From the NCBI GenBank assembly GCA_947063875.1, contig CAMSTY010000013.1, positions 1-63,618 on the forward strand: a stretch of DNA of 63,618 bases, given 5' to 3'. Position numbers and translations under genes: made by a program. Within the stretch, counting starts at the first letter, position 1, and the number at the start of each line of letters is the position of its first letter. The notes beneath the pieces are model-generated. The model made no database searches, had not been told where the DNA came from, and saw nothing but the letters and a program-made list of their open reading frames with translations. Shown one piece after another: positions 34,747-42,905 of the stretch. The stretch comes from an uncultured bacterium (GTDB lineage: Bacteria; Bacillota; Clostridia; Lachnospirales; Lachnospiraceae).

Positions 34747-35799
34747 TCAACGCATCCCATGAATCTCCTCAATCAAATCCAGAAACTGAATGCCATACTT
34801 TTTATACACCGGTTCCATGGCGTCGCTCCATGCCTCCGGGTCCTCCGGCTCCAGGATCTCTACCCCTGCCCTCTCCAACGCCCGATACGCCTGATCATCC
34901 GCCTTCTCGATCTCTACCCGGTTATAATCCTGAGTCAGGCGGGCCGCTTCCAGAAGCGCCTGCTGATCCTCCTCCGACAGCGTATTCCAGGTCATTTCAC
35001 TGACCAGAATCACTCCCGGGGCATAGGTATGCCCATCCTTTACATAATAAGGAGCCACCTCATAAAACTTATTATAGTAATAGCTAAGGGGAGGGTTCTC
35101 CGCCCCGTCCACGCTTCCCGACTGAAGGGCCGTATACAGTTCCACATAAGCAATGGGAACTGCGTCTGCCCCCAGCGCCGCCACCGTGTCCTCCATCATT
35201 TCCGACAGCTGTATCCGGATCTTCAAATTCCTCATATCCTCAACCCGGGTAATTGGCCGCTCCCTGGCAAAAAAATTCCTCGCCCCTTCATCCAGATAGG
35301 CAATCCCCTTAATGCCACCGGATTTCACCTGGATATCGTCAAGGATCTCCTGCCCCAGCCGGCTCTCGCACACCTTCCAGAAATGCTCCCGGTCCCGAAA
35401 TATGTAAGGCAGGGCCAGCACCGAAACCATAGGCTCGCCAAATTCCGCTAAAGAAGCACAGTTTCCCCGGTACAAATCCAGAGACCCGATCTGCATGGCC
35501 CGATAACACTGGGCATCGTCCCCCATCTGTCCCGACGGATAAATCTCCACCGCAATCCGCCCCTCGCTGAGCCGTTCCACCTGCTCTGCAAAGAACTTTG
35601 CGGATTCTGTCATAATATGCCCTTCCGGATTCACCTCTCCATAACAAAGCACCAGTTCCGGTTCTCCTGCCCGGATCTCCTTTTGGGAAGCCTCCATGTT
35701 GCCCCAGCCTGCCAGATACCCTCCTGCCAGCAGCACAACTATTCCCAGCAGCGCAATATGCAAAAGATTTCCTGCCGCGTTCCCCTTTTCTTCTTTCAT
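34747..35799 (-). CDS. Orphan membrane-anchored TRAP-type substrate-binding protein
   Basis: A protein of 350 residues with the DctP fold: LVLCYGEVNPEGHIMTESAK, YPSGQMGDDAQCYRAM, DMRNLKIRIQLSE (carboxylate-binding arginine) and VELYTALQSGSVDGAENPP. Instead of a lipobox it has an uncleaved-looking N-terminal helix, HIALLGIVVLLAGGYLAGW (about residues 14-32). No TRAP permease is next to it. Its ATG overlaps the stop of the response-regulator gene (ATGA), so it is made together with the two-component system. The likely job is to present a ligand to the kinase as an extracytoplasmic co-sensor (inference). Confidence 0.85.
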   Translation of the reverse strand: MKEEKGNAAGNLLHIALLGIVVLLAGGYLAGWGNMEASQKEIRAGEPELVLCYGEVNPEGHIMTESAKFFAEQVERLSEGRIAVEIYPSGQMGDDAQCYRAMQIGSLDLYRGNCASLAEFGEPMVSVLALPYIFRDREHFWKVCESRLGQEILDDIQVKSGGIKGIAYLDEGARNFFARERPITRVEDMRNLKIRIQLSEMMEDTVAALGADAVPIAYVELYTALQSGSVDGAENPPLSYYYNKFYEVAPYYVKDGHTYAPGVILVSEMTWNTLSEEDQQALLEAARLTQDYNRVEIEKADDQAYRALERAGVEILEPEDPEAWSDAMEPVYKKYGIQFLDLIEEIHGMR

Positions 35800-37019
35800 T
35801 CCCTGCAAACCTCAATTTCAGAAAAACATTCCATATGATACTTCAGATTATCTCCGTTAAAATTCAGCTGGCCCAGTTTTTCAAACAGGGCGGCGGCCGT
35901 AGAAGTTTTTACCCGGATTCCCGGCATCTGATTCACTTCCCGGAGAATCGTCATCAGGCTCCGCCCAAAATTCAGCTTTACGGACATGTCCTGATACATC
36001 AGACGCCGCTCCAGTTCCTCCACCAATTCGATCATTTTTCGCTGACAGGCGTCCCGGTTTCCCTCTGTCAGCAGACGGCTGACGTTTTCCTCCAGACCGC
36101 ATATTTTTTTCATGCTTTTAGTCATTTCCACAAATTCCCTGCCGGTCTCCCCTCCCGAATATCCGCTGATATAAGAGGCCGCCTCCTCATAAGCGTCCGG
36201 CAGCATTTCCACGCTGTCGCAGGTTCCGCTGACCCCACAGGCAACCGGGATCTGGCTCTCTCTGGCCAAATAATCTCTGGCTCTGCGAATACAGCCGGTC
36301 AGTTCCGTAAACGCATCCTCCTGATCCGAGTACAGGCAGACAGCCATCTGATCCATCCAGATACTGTTGATCCCCCTTACTTCCGGCAGACAGAAATAGT
36401 TTTTAAGGACCTCCTGGGAAAATGTCCCCATGGAAATCAGCGCCGGACTGGAGATCAGCGCCACCTTCATCCACCCGTTCCCAATCCCCCACAAATCGAG
36501 CTGCGTTTTCAACCCCTCCACCGGCTTTCTTCTAAAAAACAGGTTCCAGAGAAAATCCTTCTCCAAATCCTGGCAGAAATCAAAAGACGTTTCCCGGTCC
36601 GCCCCATGAGAATATGACAAAAGCGCCAGCGAATCCTCCCGCTCCCTCGCCCTTGCAATCACCTTGTCCAGAGTCTCCCGCAATTCCGAATCCAGATAGG
36701 GTTTTAACAGATAATCCGTCACCCCCAGCTTCATCGCCTGCTTGGCATAGGAAAAATCACTGTAGGCAGATATAATAATCATCTGAATGTCCGGATACCG
36801 TTTCCGAATCTCCTGTGCCGCCGCCAACCCGTCCATCCGAGGCATCTTAACATCCAGCAGCACCATATGAGGCTTGCATTCCTGCAGATTTTCCATCAAG
36901 TCCATTCCGTCTACTGCCTGATAAACAATCTCAAGAAGATTCGGATAGCTTTCATGGATGATCTTTTCCAAATATTCCCGTTCATATTGTTCGTCATCCG
37001 CCAACATCAGCCGCAACAT
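35796..37019 (-). CDS. YesN-like response regulator lacking the AraC DNA-binding domain
   Basis: A protein of 407 residues. The receiver domain (1-120) is complete: Asp8-Asp9, phospho-acceptor Asp56 in VLLDVKMPRMDG, Ser84 and Lys106. Residues about 130-300 match the middle region of YesN-type regulators, including a GGDEF_2-like VACGVSGTCDSVEMLPDAYEEAA stretch seen in pieces. A helical segment follows (about 310-400). The usual C-terminal AraC double HTH is absent: the frame ends at EIEVCRE exactly where that domain should begin, and the next gene starts there. No HTH is encoded in other frames. GGAGG lies eight bases before the ATG at 37019. Confidence 0.85.
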   Translation of the reverse strand: MLRLMLADDEQYEREYLEKIIHESYPNLLEIVYQAVDGMDLMENLQECKPHMVLLDVKMPRMDGLAAAQEIRKRYPDIQMIIISAYSDFSYAKQAMKLGVTDYLLKPYLDSELRETLDKVIARAREREDSLALLSYSHGADRETSFDFCQDLEKDFLWNLFFRRKPVEGLKTQLDLWGIGNGWMKVALISSPALISMGTFSQEVLKNYFCLPEVRGINSIWMDQMAVCLYSDQEDAFTELTGCIRRARDYLARESQIPVACGVSGTCDSVEMLPDAYEEAASYISGYSGGETGREFVEMTKSMKKICGLEENVSRLLTEGNRDACQRKMIELVEELERRLMYQDMSVKLNFGRSLMTILREVNQMPGIRVKTSTAAALFEKLGQLNFNGDNLKYHMECFSEIEVCRE

Positions 37020-38454
37020 GTTTCTGTCCTCCTTTTTCAGCCAGAGTTGTTTTTTCTTCATTTTTATAAAGCTTCAGGATAATTCTTGTAATTCCTGCAG
37101 CACGTTCAATCTGAAGCACATCCTTTTTCCCATAATAAAATTCCAAACGCTCCCTCACATTATTCAGGCCGATCGACGTCCGGGGAACCGGCAGCCTTTC
37201 CGGTGAATCCTTCTTCTCCTGCTTGTCAGGAAATCCCACCCCATTGTCCGCCACCACAATCTCCATATAATCCGGCTTCTCCGTAACCAGAATCTCCACC
37301 TTGCCGCCGCTTGTCCGGTCCTTCAGGCCATGCTGAATGCTGTTCTCTACCAGGGGCTGAATCGTCAGAGGAGGGATCATAAAGGAGACATCCCGAAAGG
37401 ACTTCCTCACATCCAGGCGGAACCGGATGCGGCCCTTTAAGTGCAGCTTCTGAATATACAAATATGCCTGCAGAAGTTCAATCTCATCATCCAGAGGAAT
37501 CACCGCCGTCTTGATTTCAATACTGCTGCGCAAAATTTTTGAGATCGATTTTACCAGCTGAATGGCTATGTCCCCCTCCCCCAGCTGTATGCTGCGGATC
37601 ACTAGGCTTAAGGTATTAAACAGGAAATGCGGATTCATCTGCATCTGAAGTTCCCGGATCTTCGCTTCTGCCAGACGTTCTTTCATCTGATAGGTCTCAT
37701 TCAGTTCCGTGATCATATTACAGATCGTATGCTTCATCTGGTCAAACGTCCCCGAAACCTGGTTCAGTTCTTCAAATGCCGTCTCCTCAATGTCTTCCAC
37801 CTCAAAATTCTTATTGGTGATCTCCTTAGCCGCACAGGTAATCCTTCCTATAAATTTTAAAACGACATGGTTCATCCGGTAGTTGACAAACCCGGTATAC
37901 ATACAGCCGGCCACCAGCACAAGATTCATCAGGAAATTAACCATATTCAGCTGGCGGCTATGATCCTCAAAAGATTTATTCAGATACTCCAGATATTGGC
38001 TCACAAGCTGGTTCAGGCACCGCTCAATCTCCAGTTCCACCTCATCAAGGCTGCTCATATCCCCTGGACTGTACAATCCCGCAGGCTGAATATAAGATTG
38101 AGCCAGCTGCTGATGATGTTTCACCACCTGGCAGACAATCCGGTACATCATCTTACACTGCCGGTCATACCGCATCTTTTCCGACAGCGCGGAAAGCCCG
38201 TTATTTAAACGGCTGCAATTCTCATAATATTTCTCAAGATCCACATATTCACGGCTTTTGCAGTATAATTTAAAACTGGTTTTACGGCCATTGTTCATCA
38301 CCGAAACTTCGTTGACCTGGCGGTAATCCTGCAGCAGCCGGTGGTATCTGCCGGAAGCGACCGTGTTAACCAGAATATTGGCCACAATAAAAACACAGGT
38401 AAATATAATCAGCTGGAGATGACTGTGCCGTATCTCATTTTGGATTGACTTCAT
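36994..38454 (-). CDS. YesM-type sensor histidine kinase
   Basis: A protein of 486 residues. Transmembrane helices at about 13-33 and 171-192 enclose a helical extracytoplasmic domain of about 135 residues. A HAMP-like linker (200-260) follows, then the HisK_6 domain with the phospho-acceptor His276 in MQMNPHFLFNTLS and an ATPase domain (PLVENSIQHGLK, ADNGVGFPD, GIGLNNVRERL-like SIGLNNVRERLEFYYG). It overlaps the response-regulator gene by 26 bases. The sensor domain is not a known small-molecule-binding fold by eye, which fits ligand detection through the SBP encoded in the same operon. Confidence 0.92.
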   Translation of the reverse strand: MKSIQNEIRHSHLQLIIFTCVFIVANILVNTVASGRYHRLLQDYRQVNEVSVMNNGRKTSFKLYCKSREYVDLEKYYENCSRLNNGLSALSEKMRYDRQCKMMYRIVCQVVKHHQQLAQSYIQPAGLYSPGDMSSLDEVELEIERCLNQLVSQYLEYLNKSFEDHSRQLNMVNFLMNLVLVAGCMYTGFVNYRMNHVVLKFIGRITCAAKEITNKNFEVEDIEETAFEELNQVSGTFDQMKHTICNMITELNETYQMKERLAEAKIRELQMQMNPHFLFNTLSLVIRSIQLGEGDIAIQLVKSISKILRSSIEIKTAVIPLDDEIELLQAYLYIQKLHLKGRIRFRLDVRKSFRDVSFMIPPLTIQPLVENSIQHGLKDRTSGGKVEILVTEKPDYMEIVVADNGVGFPDKQEKKDSPERLPVPRTSIGLNNVRERLEFYYGKKDVLQIERAAGITRIILKLYKNEEKTTLAEKGGQKHVAADVGG

Positions 38455-38491
38455 ACACTTTTCTCCCCCCAGAGAATCTCTCTCAAAATTT

Positions 38492-38543
38492 ATTTTACAC
38501 TACTTTTGCAGATTTTGAAAGCACATATATATACGTTTACACA
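38492..38543 (-). promoter_or_regulatory. Promoter and LacI-like site of the kinase operon
   Basis: TTTCAA (38520-38515) and TAAAAT (38497-38492) on the minus strand have 17-base spacing. About 15 bases upstream of the -35 is TGTGTAAACGTATA (38543-38530), with the same TAAACG core as the TRAP operators. A position upstream of -35 would suit an activator or a looping repressor, or a CcpA-like site. Confidence 0.5.
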
Positions 38544-38569
38544 AAATAGGGAGAGGCGGGGCACAAACC

Positions 38570-40249
38570 TCAAACCACCCCGGCCACTACCTGCAGCGCC
38601 CTTAAGACCAATCCTTTCTCATAGACCTCCACCTGCCCGTCATTACTCAGCAGCACGCGGAATTTCCCTTTCTCTACCCCGTCAATCTCCAGCTTCCGTT
38701 CCTCCTGTCCAAAATTCCCGGCAACCAGAATCCTCTGGCCCTCTCCCTGCCGGAAATAAGCCATAATCCCGGATTCCCCCTCCAGGACAGGCACCGTTTT
38801 CCCGTACACAATGGTCTCCCGGTATTCCGGATTCTTCCTCAGCCTAATCAGCTTCTGATAAAAGGCAAAAACACTGTCCGGGTCCTGCCTCTGCCGTTCC
38901 AGGTTAATCTCCCGGTAATTTGGATTTACCTTAATCCACGGCTCTCCCACGGTAAATCCGGCATGCTCCCTTCCATTCCATTGAAACGGCGTCCGGGCAT
39001 TGTCACGGGAATACCGGCTCACCACCGCCATCGCCTCCTCTGGAGAAAGTCCGGCCTCCAGACATACCTGATACTCATCCCGGCTGCTGATATCGTCCAC
39101 CTCGTCGATCGAGCCATAGTTCCCGTTCTCCATTCCCAGTTCCTGGCCCTGGTAGATAAAGGGCAGTCCCTTCAGCAAAAAATACAATGCCGCCAGAAGC
39201 TTTTTCCCTTTCGTATTCCTGGCCTCCTCCGGCAGATAATAGCTGACGCCCCGGGGTTCATCATGATTCTCAATAATATTAGAATAGAATCCGATTCCCT
39301 CCATCTCCCTCTGGCTCTCAAAGCAGCATCTTTTATAGTCATCCGGTGACGGAATCCTGGCCTTGTACCAGCCATTGACCGACTTTCCCTCCACCGTCTG
39401 CCTGAAATCGAAAATGGAAGAAAAGTATCCGTCCTCCCCTGCAAAATCTGCCAGCTCCCCATCCTTGGCATTAAATACCTCGCCAACCGAAAATGCCCCG
39501 TGGGGCCGGAAGGTCTTGTCCCGCATTTCCCGGAGAAATTCTCCGATTCCCGACGCATCCGCCAACACGACTCCCATATCGCAAAGTCCGTCTTCCCGGT
39601 CCGCCGGGTAATCCTTAAACATCTGAGGCTTTTTGATATTGATGATCGCGTCAATCCGAAATCCGGCCAGCCCCTTGTCCAGCCACCAGTTGATCATCTC
39701 ATAAATCCGTTCCCGGAGCGCAGGGTTCTCCCAGTTCAAATCCGGCTGCTTTTTGTGGAATACATGAAGATAATGCCAGTCGCTCCCAGGCACCGGTTCC
39801 CACACCGGACCGCCGAAATAAGACCGCCAGTTGCAAGGCAGCTTTCCGTTTCTCTTTTTCTCAAAATAAAAGTACCTTCCATACTCCCCCTCCGGGTCCG
39901 CGCAGGCTTTCCTAAACCACTCATGTTCATCGGAGCAATGGTTGACCACCAAATCCATCACCACCCCGATATCCCGCTTTTTCGCCTCCTCCAGCAGACG
40001 GTCCATATCCTCCATGGTCCCAAACACCGGATCAATCCGATAATAATCGGCAATATCATACCCCTGATCCGCACAAGGCGACAGATAGACCGGGGAAATC
40101 CAGACCAAATCAACTCCCAGTTCCTTCAGATAATCCAGCTTGCCGGTAATCCCCGGAATATCGCCGATTCCGTCACCGTTGGAATCGCAAAAACTTTTGG
40201 GGTAAATCTGATACGCCGTTTTTCCATGCCACCATTCTTTTTTCATCAT
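38570..40249 (-). CDS. GH13 alpha-glucosidase (oligo-1,6-glucosidase type)
   Basis: A cytoplasmic enzyme of 559 residues that releases glucose from short alpha-glucosides. The catalytic set is visible: MDLVVNHCSDEHEWF, the nucleophile Asp in GFRIDAIINIKK, the acid/base Glu in SVGEVFNAKDG and the transition-state Asp in IIENHDEPRG. The N terminus KTAYQIYPKSFCDSNGDGIG is typical. The residue after the nucleophile is Ala, where isomaltases usually have Val, so alpha-1,4 activity should be considered. The start is 40249 or the adjacent ATG; a longer frame is rejected. malQ and a glucose-type PTS follow on the same strand upstream, forming an alpha-glucan locus. Confidence 0.92.
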   Translation of the reverse strand: MMKKEWWHGKTAYQIYPKSFCDSNGDGIGDIPGITGKLDYLKELGVDLVWISPVYLSPCADQGYDIADYYRIDPVFGTMEDMDRLLEEAKKRDIGVVMDLVVNHCSDEHEWFRKACADPEGEYGRYFYFEKKRNGKLPCNWRSYFGGPVWEPVPGSDWHYLHVFHKKQPDLNWENPALRERIYEMINWWLDKGLAGFRIDAIINIKKPQMFKDYPADREDGLCDMGVVLADASGIGEFLREMRDKTFRPHGAFSVGEVFNAKDGELADFAGEDGYFSSIFDFRQTVEGKSVNGWYKARIPSPDDYKRCCFESQREMEGIGFYSNIIENHDEPRGVSYYLPEEARNTKGKKLLAALYFLLKGLPFIYQGQELGMENGNYGSIDEVDDISSRDEYQVCLEAGLSPEEAMAVVSRYSRDNARTPFQWNGREHAGFTVGEPWIKVNPNYREINLERQRQDPDSVFAFYQKLIRLRKNPEYRETIVYGKTVPVLEGESGIMAYFRQGEGQRILVAGNFGQEERKLEIDGVEKGKFRVLLSNDGQVEVYEKGLVLRALQVVAGVV

Positions 40250-40302
40250 CTTCTCTTTTCCTTCCTTTTTGTTCCTTTTTCTTCCTCTGCCCGGGAAACG
40301 AC

Positions 40303-40334
40303 AAAAAAGCATTGTCATAAACTCTAACAATGCT
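40303..40334 (-). terminator. Terminator between malQ and the GH13 gene
   Basis: On the minus strand AGCATTGT (40334-40327, read in reverse) pairs with ACAATGCT, followed by six Ts. It may reduce transcription from malQ into the glucosidase gene. Confidence 0.75.
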
Positions 40335-40350
40335 CTTTTCCCTTGCACAT

Positions 40351-41850
40351 CTACCTGGCAAGCCGCCCATACCGCCTTACCATATCATAAAGCTTCTTTT
40401 TCAGTTCCTCCGTCAATTCTCCATCCACCAGCCGCCACTTCCAGTTCATTCCCACCGTAGAAGGCTTATTCATCCGGCACTCATTTCCATATCCCAGGTA
40501 ATCCTGCATGGGAATGATACAAACCTTGGCCGCACTGCGCATAATCAAACTGATAAACACCCAGTTCAGATCCTCCTTCGGCGTCCGGCTGTCCCACAGA
40601 TACTCCCGTGCCATCTTCTGCTCCTCTTCGGTAATACTGTCAAACCAGCCGCAAATGGTCTCATTGTCATGGGTTCCCGTATAAGCCACACAGTTCTGCT
40701 CATAATTATGAGGCAGATAATCATTGGCACATCCCGAATCCCGGGAATCAAAGGCAAATTCCAGCACCTTCATCCCCGGAAAGCCGCTGTCCCTCACCAG
40801 TTTGCGAACCGAATCCGTCACATAACCCAGATCCTCCGCAATCACCTCCCGGCGTCCCAGGGCCTCCTCCATCCGGGCAAACAGATCTATCCCCGGCCCC
40901 TTCTCCCAGTGCCCGTTTACCGCAGACGCTGCTCCATAAGGAATCGAGTAATACTCATCAAAACCCCGGAAATGATCAATCCGCACCACGTCATACAGCC
41001 GGAAGCAATACTCCAGCCGGGAAATCCACCACTCATAACCCATCTCCCGGTGATAATCCCACCGGTACAGAGGATTCCCCCAAAGCTGTCCCGTAGCCGA
41101 AAATCCATCCGGCGGACAGCCTGCCACTGCCAACGGCACGTTATTCTCATCCAGCTGGAACAGCTCCGGATGGGCCCATGTATCCGCACTGTCCATGGCC
41201 ACATAGATCGGGATATCCCCAATCAGCCGGATTCCCTTTTCATTGGCATAATTTTTCAGCTTCATCCACTGCATATAAAAGGTATATTGCAGATACTGCT
41301 GGAATTCAATGTCGAAATACAGTTCCCTGCGGTAATAATCCATGGCATTTTGCTGCCGCAGACGGATATCCTCGGCCCACTCCGTCCAAGGCGCCCCGTC
41401 AAACCGGTCCTTCACCGCCATAAACAAGGCATAGTCTCCCAGCCACCAGCCATTGTCCGCCACAAACCGCTGATAATCCTCATTTTCACTGACCCTGCTG
41501 CGCTCATAAGCCTTCCTCAGCAGCGGATAGCGGGCCAGATACATTTTCTCATAATCCACGCTCTCCGGCTTCTTCCCAAAATCCGCCGCCTCACATTCCT
41601 CCCGGGTCAGCGCCCCCTCCTCCACCAGCGCCTCCAGGCTGATGAAGTAAGGATTCCCGGCAAAGGTGGAAAAGGACTGATACGGCGAATCCCCGTAGCT
41701 GGTAGGTCCCAGCGGCAAAATCTGCCAATAAGTCTGTCCCGCCTCCTTCAGCCAGTCCACAAAATCATAAGCGCTTTTAGAAAAACAACCGATTCCATAC
41801 TTAGACGGCAGACTGGTAACCGACAGCAATACCCCTCCGGCTCTGTTCAT
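40351..41850 (-). CDS. malQ: 4-alpha-glucanotransferase (amylomaltase)
   Basis: An enzyme of 499 residues that transfers glucan chains between maltodextrins and releases glucose. It starts MNRAGGVLLSVTSLPSKYGI. The nucleophile Asp is in VVRIDHFRGFDEYYSI, the acid/base Glu in VIAEDLGYVTDSV and the third carboxylate in YTGTHDNETICGW. The C terminus holds the MQDYLGYGNECRMNKPSTVG motif. It follows the phosphodiesterase-fold gene by 26 bases and a terminator separates it from the glucosidase gene. Together they degrade maltodextrins taken up or stored. Confidence 0.96.
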   Translation of the reverse strand: MNRAGGVLLSVTSLPSKYGIGCFSKSAYDFVDWLKEAGQTYWQILPLGPTSYGDSPYQSFSTFAGNPYFISLEALVEEGALTREECEAADFGKKPESVDYEKMYLARYPLLRKAYERSRVSENEDYQRFVADNGWWLGDYALFMAVKDRFDGAPWTEWAEDIRLRQQNAMDYYRRELYFDIEFQQYLQYTFYMQWMKLKNYANEKGIRLIGDIPIYVAMDSADTWAHPELFQLDENNVPLAVAGCPPDGFSATGQLWGNPLYRWDYHREMGYEWWISRLEYCFRLYDVVRIDHFRGFDEYYSIPYGAASAVNGHWEKGPGIDLFARMEEALGRREVIAEDLGYVTDSVRKLVRDSGFPGMKVLEFAFDSRDSGCANDYLPHNYEQNCVAYTGTHDNETICGWFDSITEEEQKMAREYLWDSRTPKEDLNWVFISLIMRSAAKVCIIPMQDYLGYGNECRMNKPSTVGMNWKWRLVDGELTEELKKKLYDMVRRYGRLAR

Positions 41851-41876
41851 ATATTACATTCTCCCCTGTTCTTTCA

Positions 41877-42776
41877 TTAAAAATGAAGTTCCTGCTCAGC
41901 CACAATCATCACGCCATAATGATCCGACACCACCGGATAATTCCTCCCGTTGCAGATCACCTGGGAACTGAGAATCGGAACCTTACGGCTGCACCAGATA
42001 TAATCAATCCGCATCCCTTCCAGGAGCTGGCCCTGGCCGCCCAAAATGCCCTCCTCATCTGCCTGATCTGACAACCGCTCCTTCCAGCCGTCAATCACCT
42101 TGCCCACCGTAATGCCGCAATCCCTTTCTTTGGCCAGACAGTAAGTATCCTGCCATCCGCTTTCACTCACTAAATCATACCCCTGTCCGGAAATCTTGTC
42201 AAGGCTGTTAAAATCTCCCATCAGCCACACCGGCCGGTCGCTTTCTTCTCCTGCCGCCCGGTGAATATGCCCTTTTAGCCTTTCCCACTGCTCCCAAAAA
42301 GGTTCCTCTTCATCATCCCACCAGCCCATATGCACCGTGTAAAACCAGCCCTTTTCGGTTCTCACTCCTAAAATCCGGCGGGTTTTCCAGTTCTTATAAT
42401 CATCACATCGGCTGATTCTAAAAGAATCCACCTCCAGAATCGGCTGACGGCTGAAAATGGCCAGGCCCTCGTCGTACTTCCCGTATCCCAGTTTCGCCGG
42501 TACCCAAGTCCAGAAATACCGCGCCCCTTCCTCCAGCAAAAGTCCGGAAAGCCTGGCGCCATGATTATCCTGCCGGATTTCTCCCTCAAAATCCTGGCAT
42601 TTCACATATCCGGACAATTTTGACGGCTCCAGCTTCTCTGCCGCTGCGGACTGATTGACCTCCTGCATGGCAAAAATATCCGGCTGCTCCGCCAATACCA
42701 CATCTGCAAACCGGTGCAGTTTCCTCTCATAATCCGGCTCCTCCAGACTGTGAATGTTAATGGTGATCATCTTCAT
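41877..42776 (-). CDS. Endonuclease/exonuclease/phosphatase-fold protein
   Basis: A protein of 299 residues of the DNase I-like superfamily. Visible motifs are the metal-binding Glu in DIFAMQEVNQS, WFYTVHMGWWDDEEE (catalytic His), WLMGDFNSLDKI (Asp and Asn) and the C-terminal VSDHYGVMIV. There is no signal peptide, so a cytoplasmic phosphodiesterase or phosphatase is expected. Its substrate is not evident. Position between the PTS and malQ genes, with a GGAAGG site, suggests a role linked to sugar metabolism, for instance on a sugar phosphodiester (weak inference). Confidence 0.85.
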   Translation of the reverse strand: MKMITINIHSLEEPDYERKLHRFADVVLAEQPDIFAMQEVNQSAAAEKLEPSKLSGYVKCQDFEGEIRQDNHGARLSGLLLEEGARYFWTWVPAKLGYGKYDEGLAIFSRQPILEVDSFRISRCDDYKNWKTRRILGVRTEKGWFYTVHMGWWDDEEEPFWEQWERLKGHIHRAAGEESDRPVWLMGDFNSLDKISGQGYDLVSESGWQDTYCLAKERDCGITVGKVIDGWKERLSDQADEEGILGGQGQLLEGMRIDYIWCSRKVPILSSQVICNGRNYPVVSDHYGVMIVAEQELHF

Positions 42777-42905
42777 GGCGCATGCCTTCCTTTTCCCTGT
42801 TATTTTACCCGTATCGCCCGATGCCGATATGCCGGTACAACCCTTTATGCAAACCGGCTTACGGCAAGATTGCCTTGACAGGCCGGCTTACGGATTTGCC
42901 TGGTA

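Noticed and set aside
42840-42900. Two copies of CCGGCTTACGG between the PTS and phosphodiesterase genes
   Set aside because: Short, imperfect surroundings and no other copies seen; not enough to call a repeat family.
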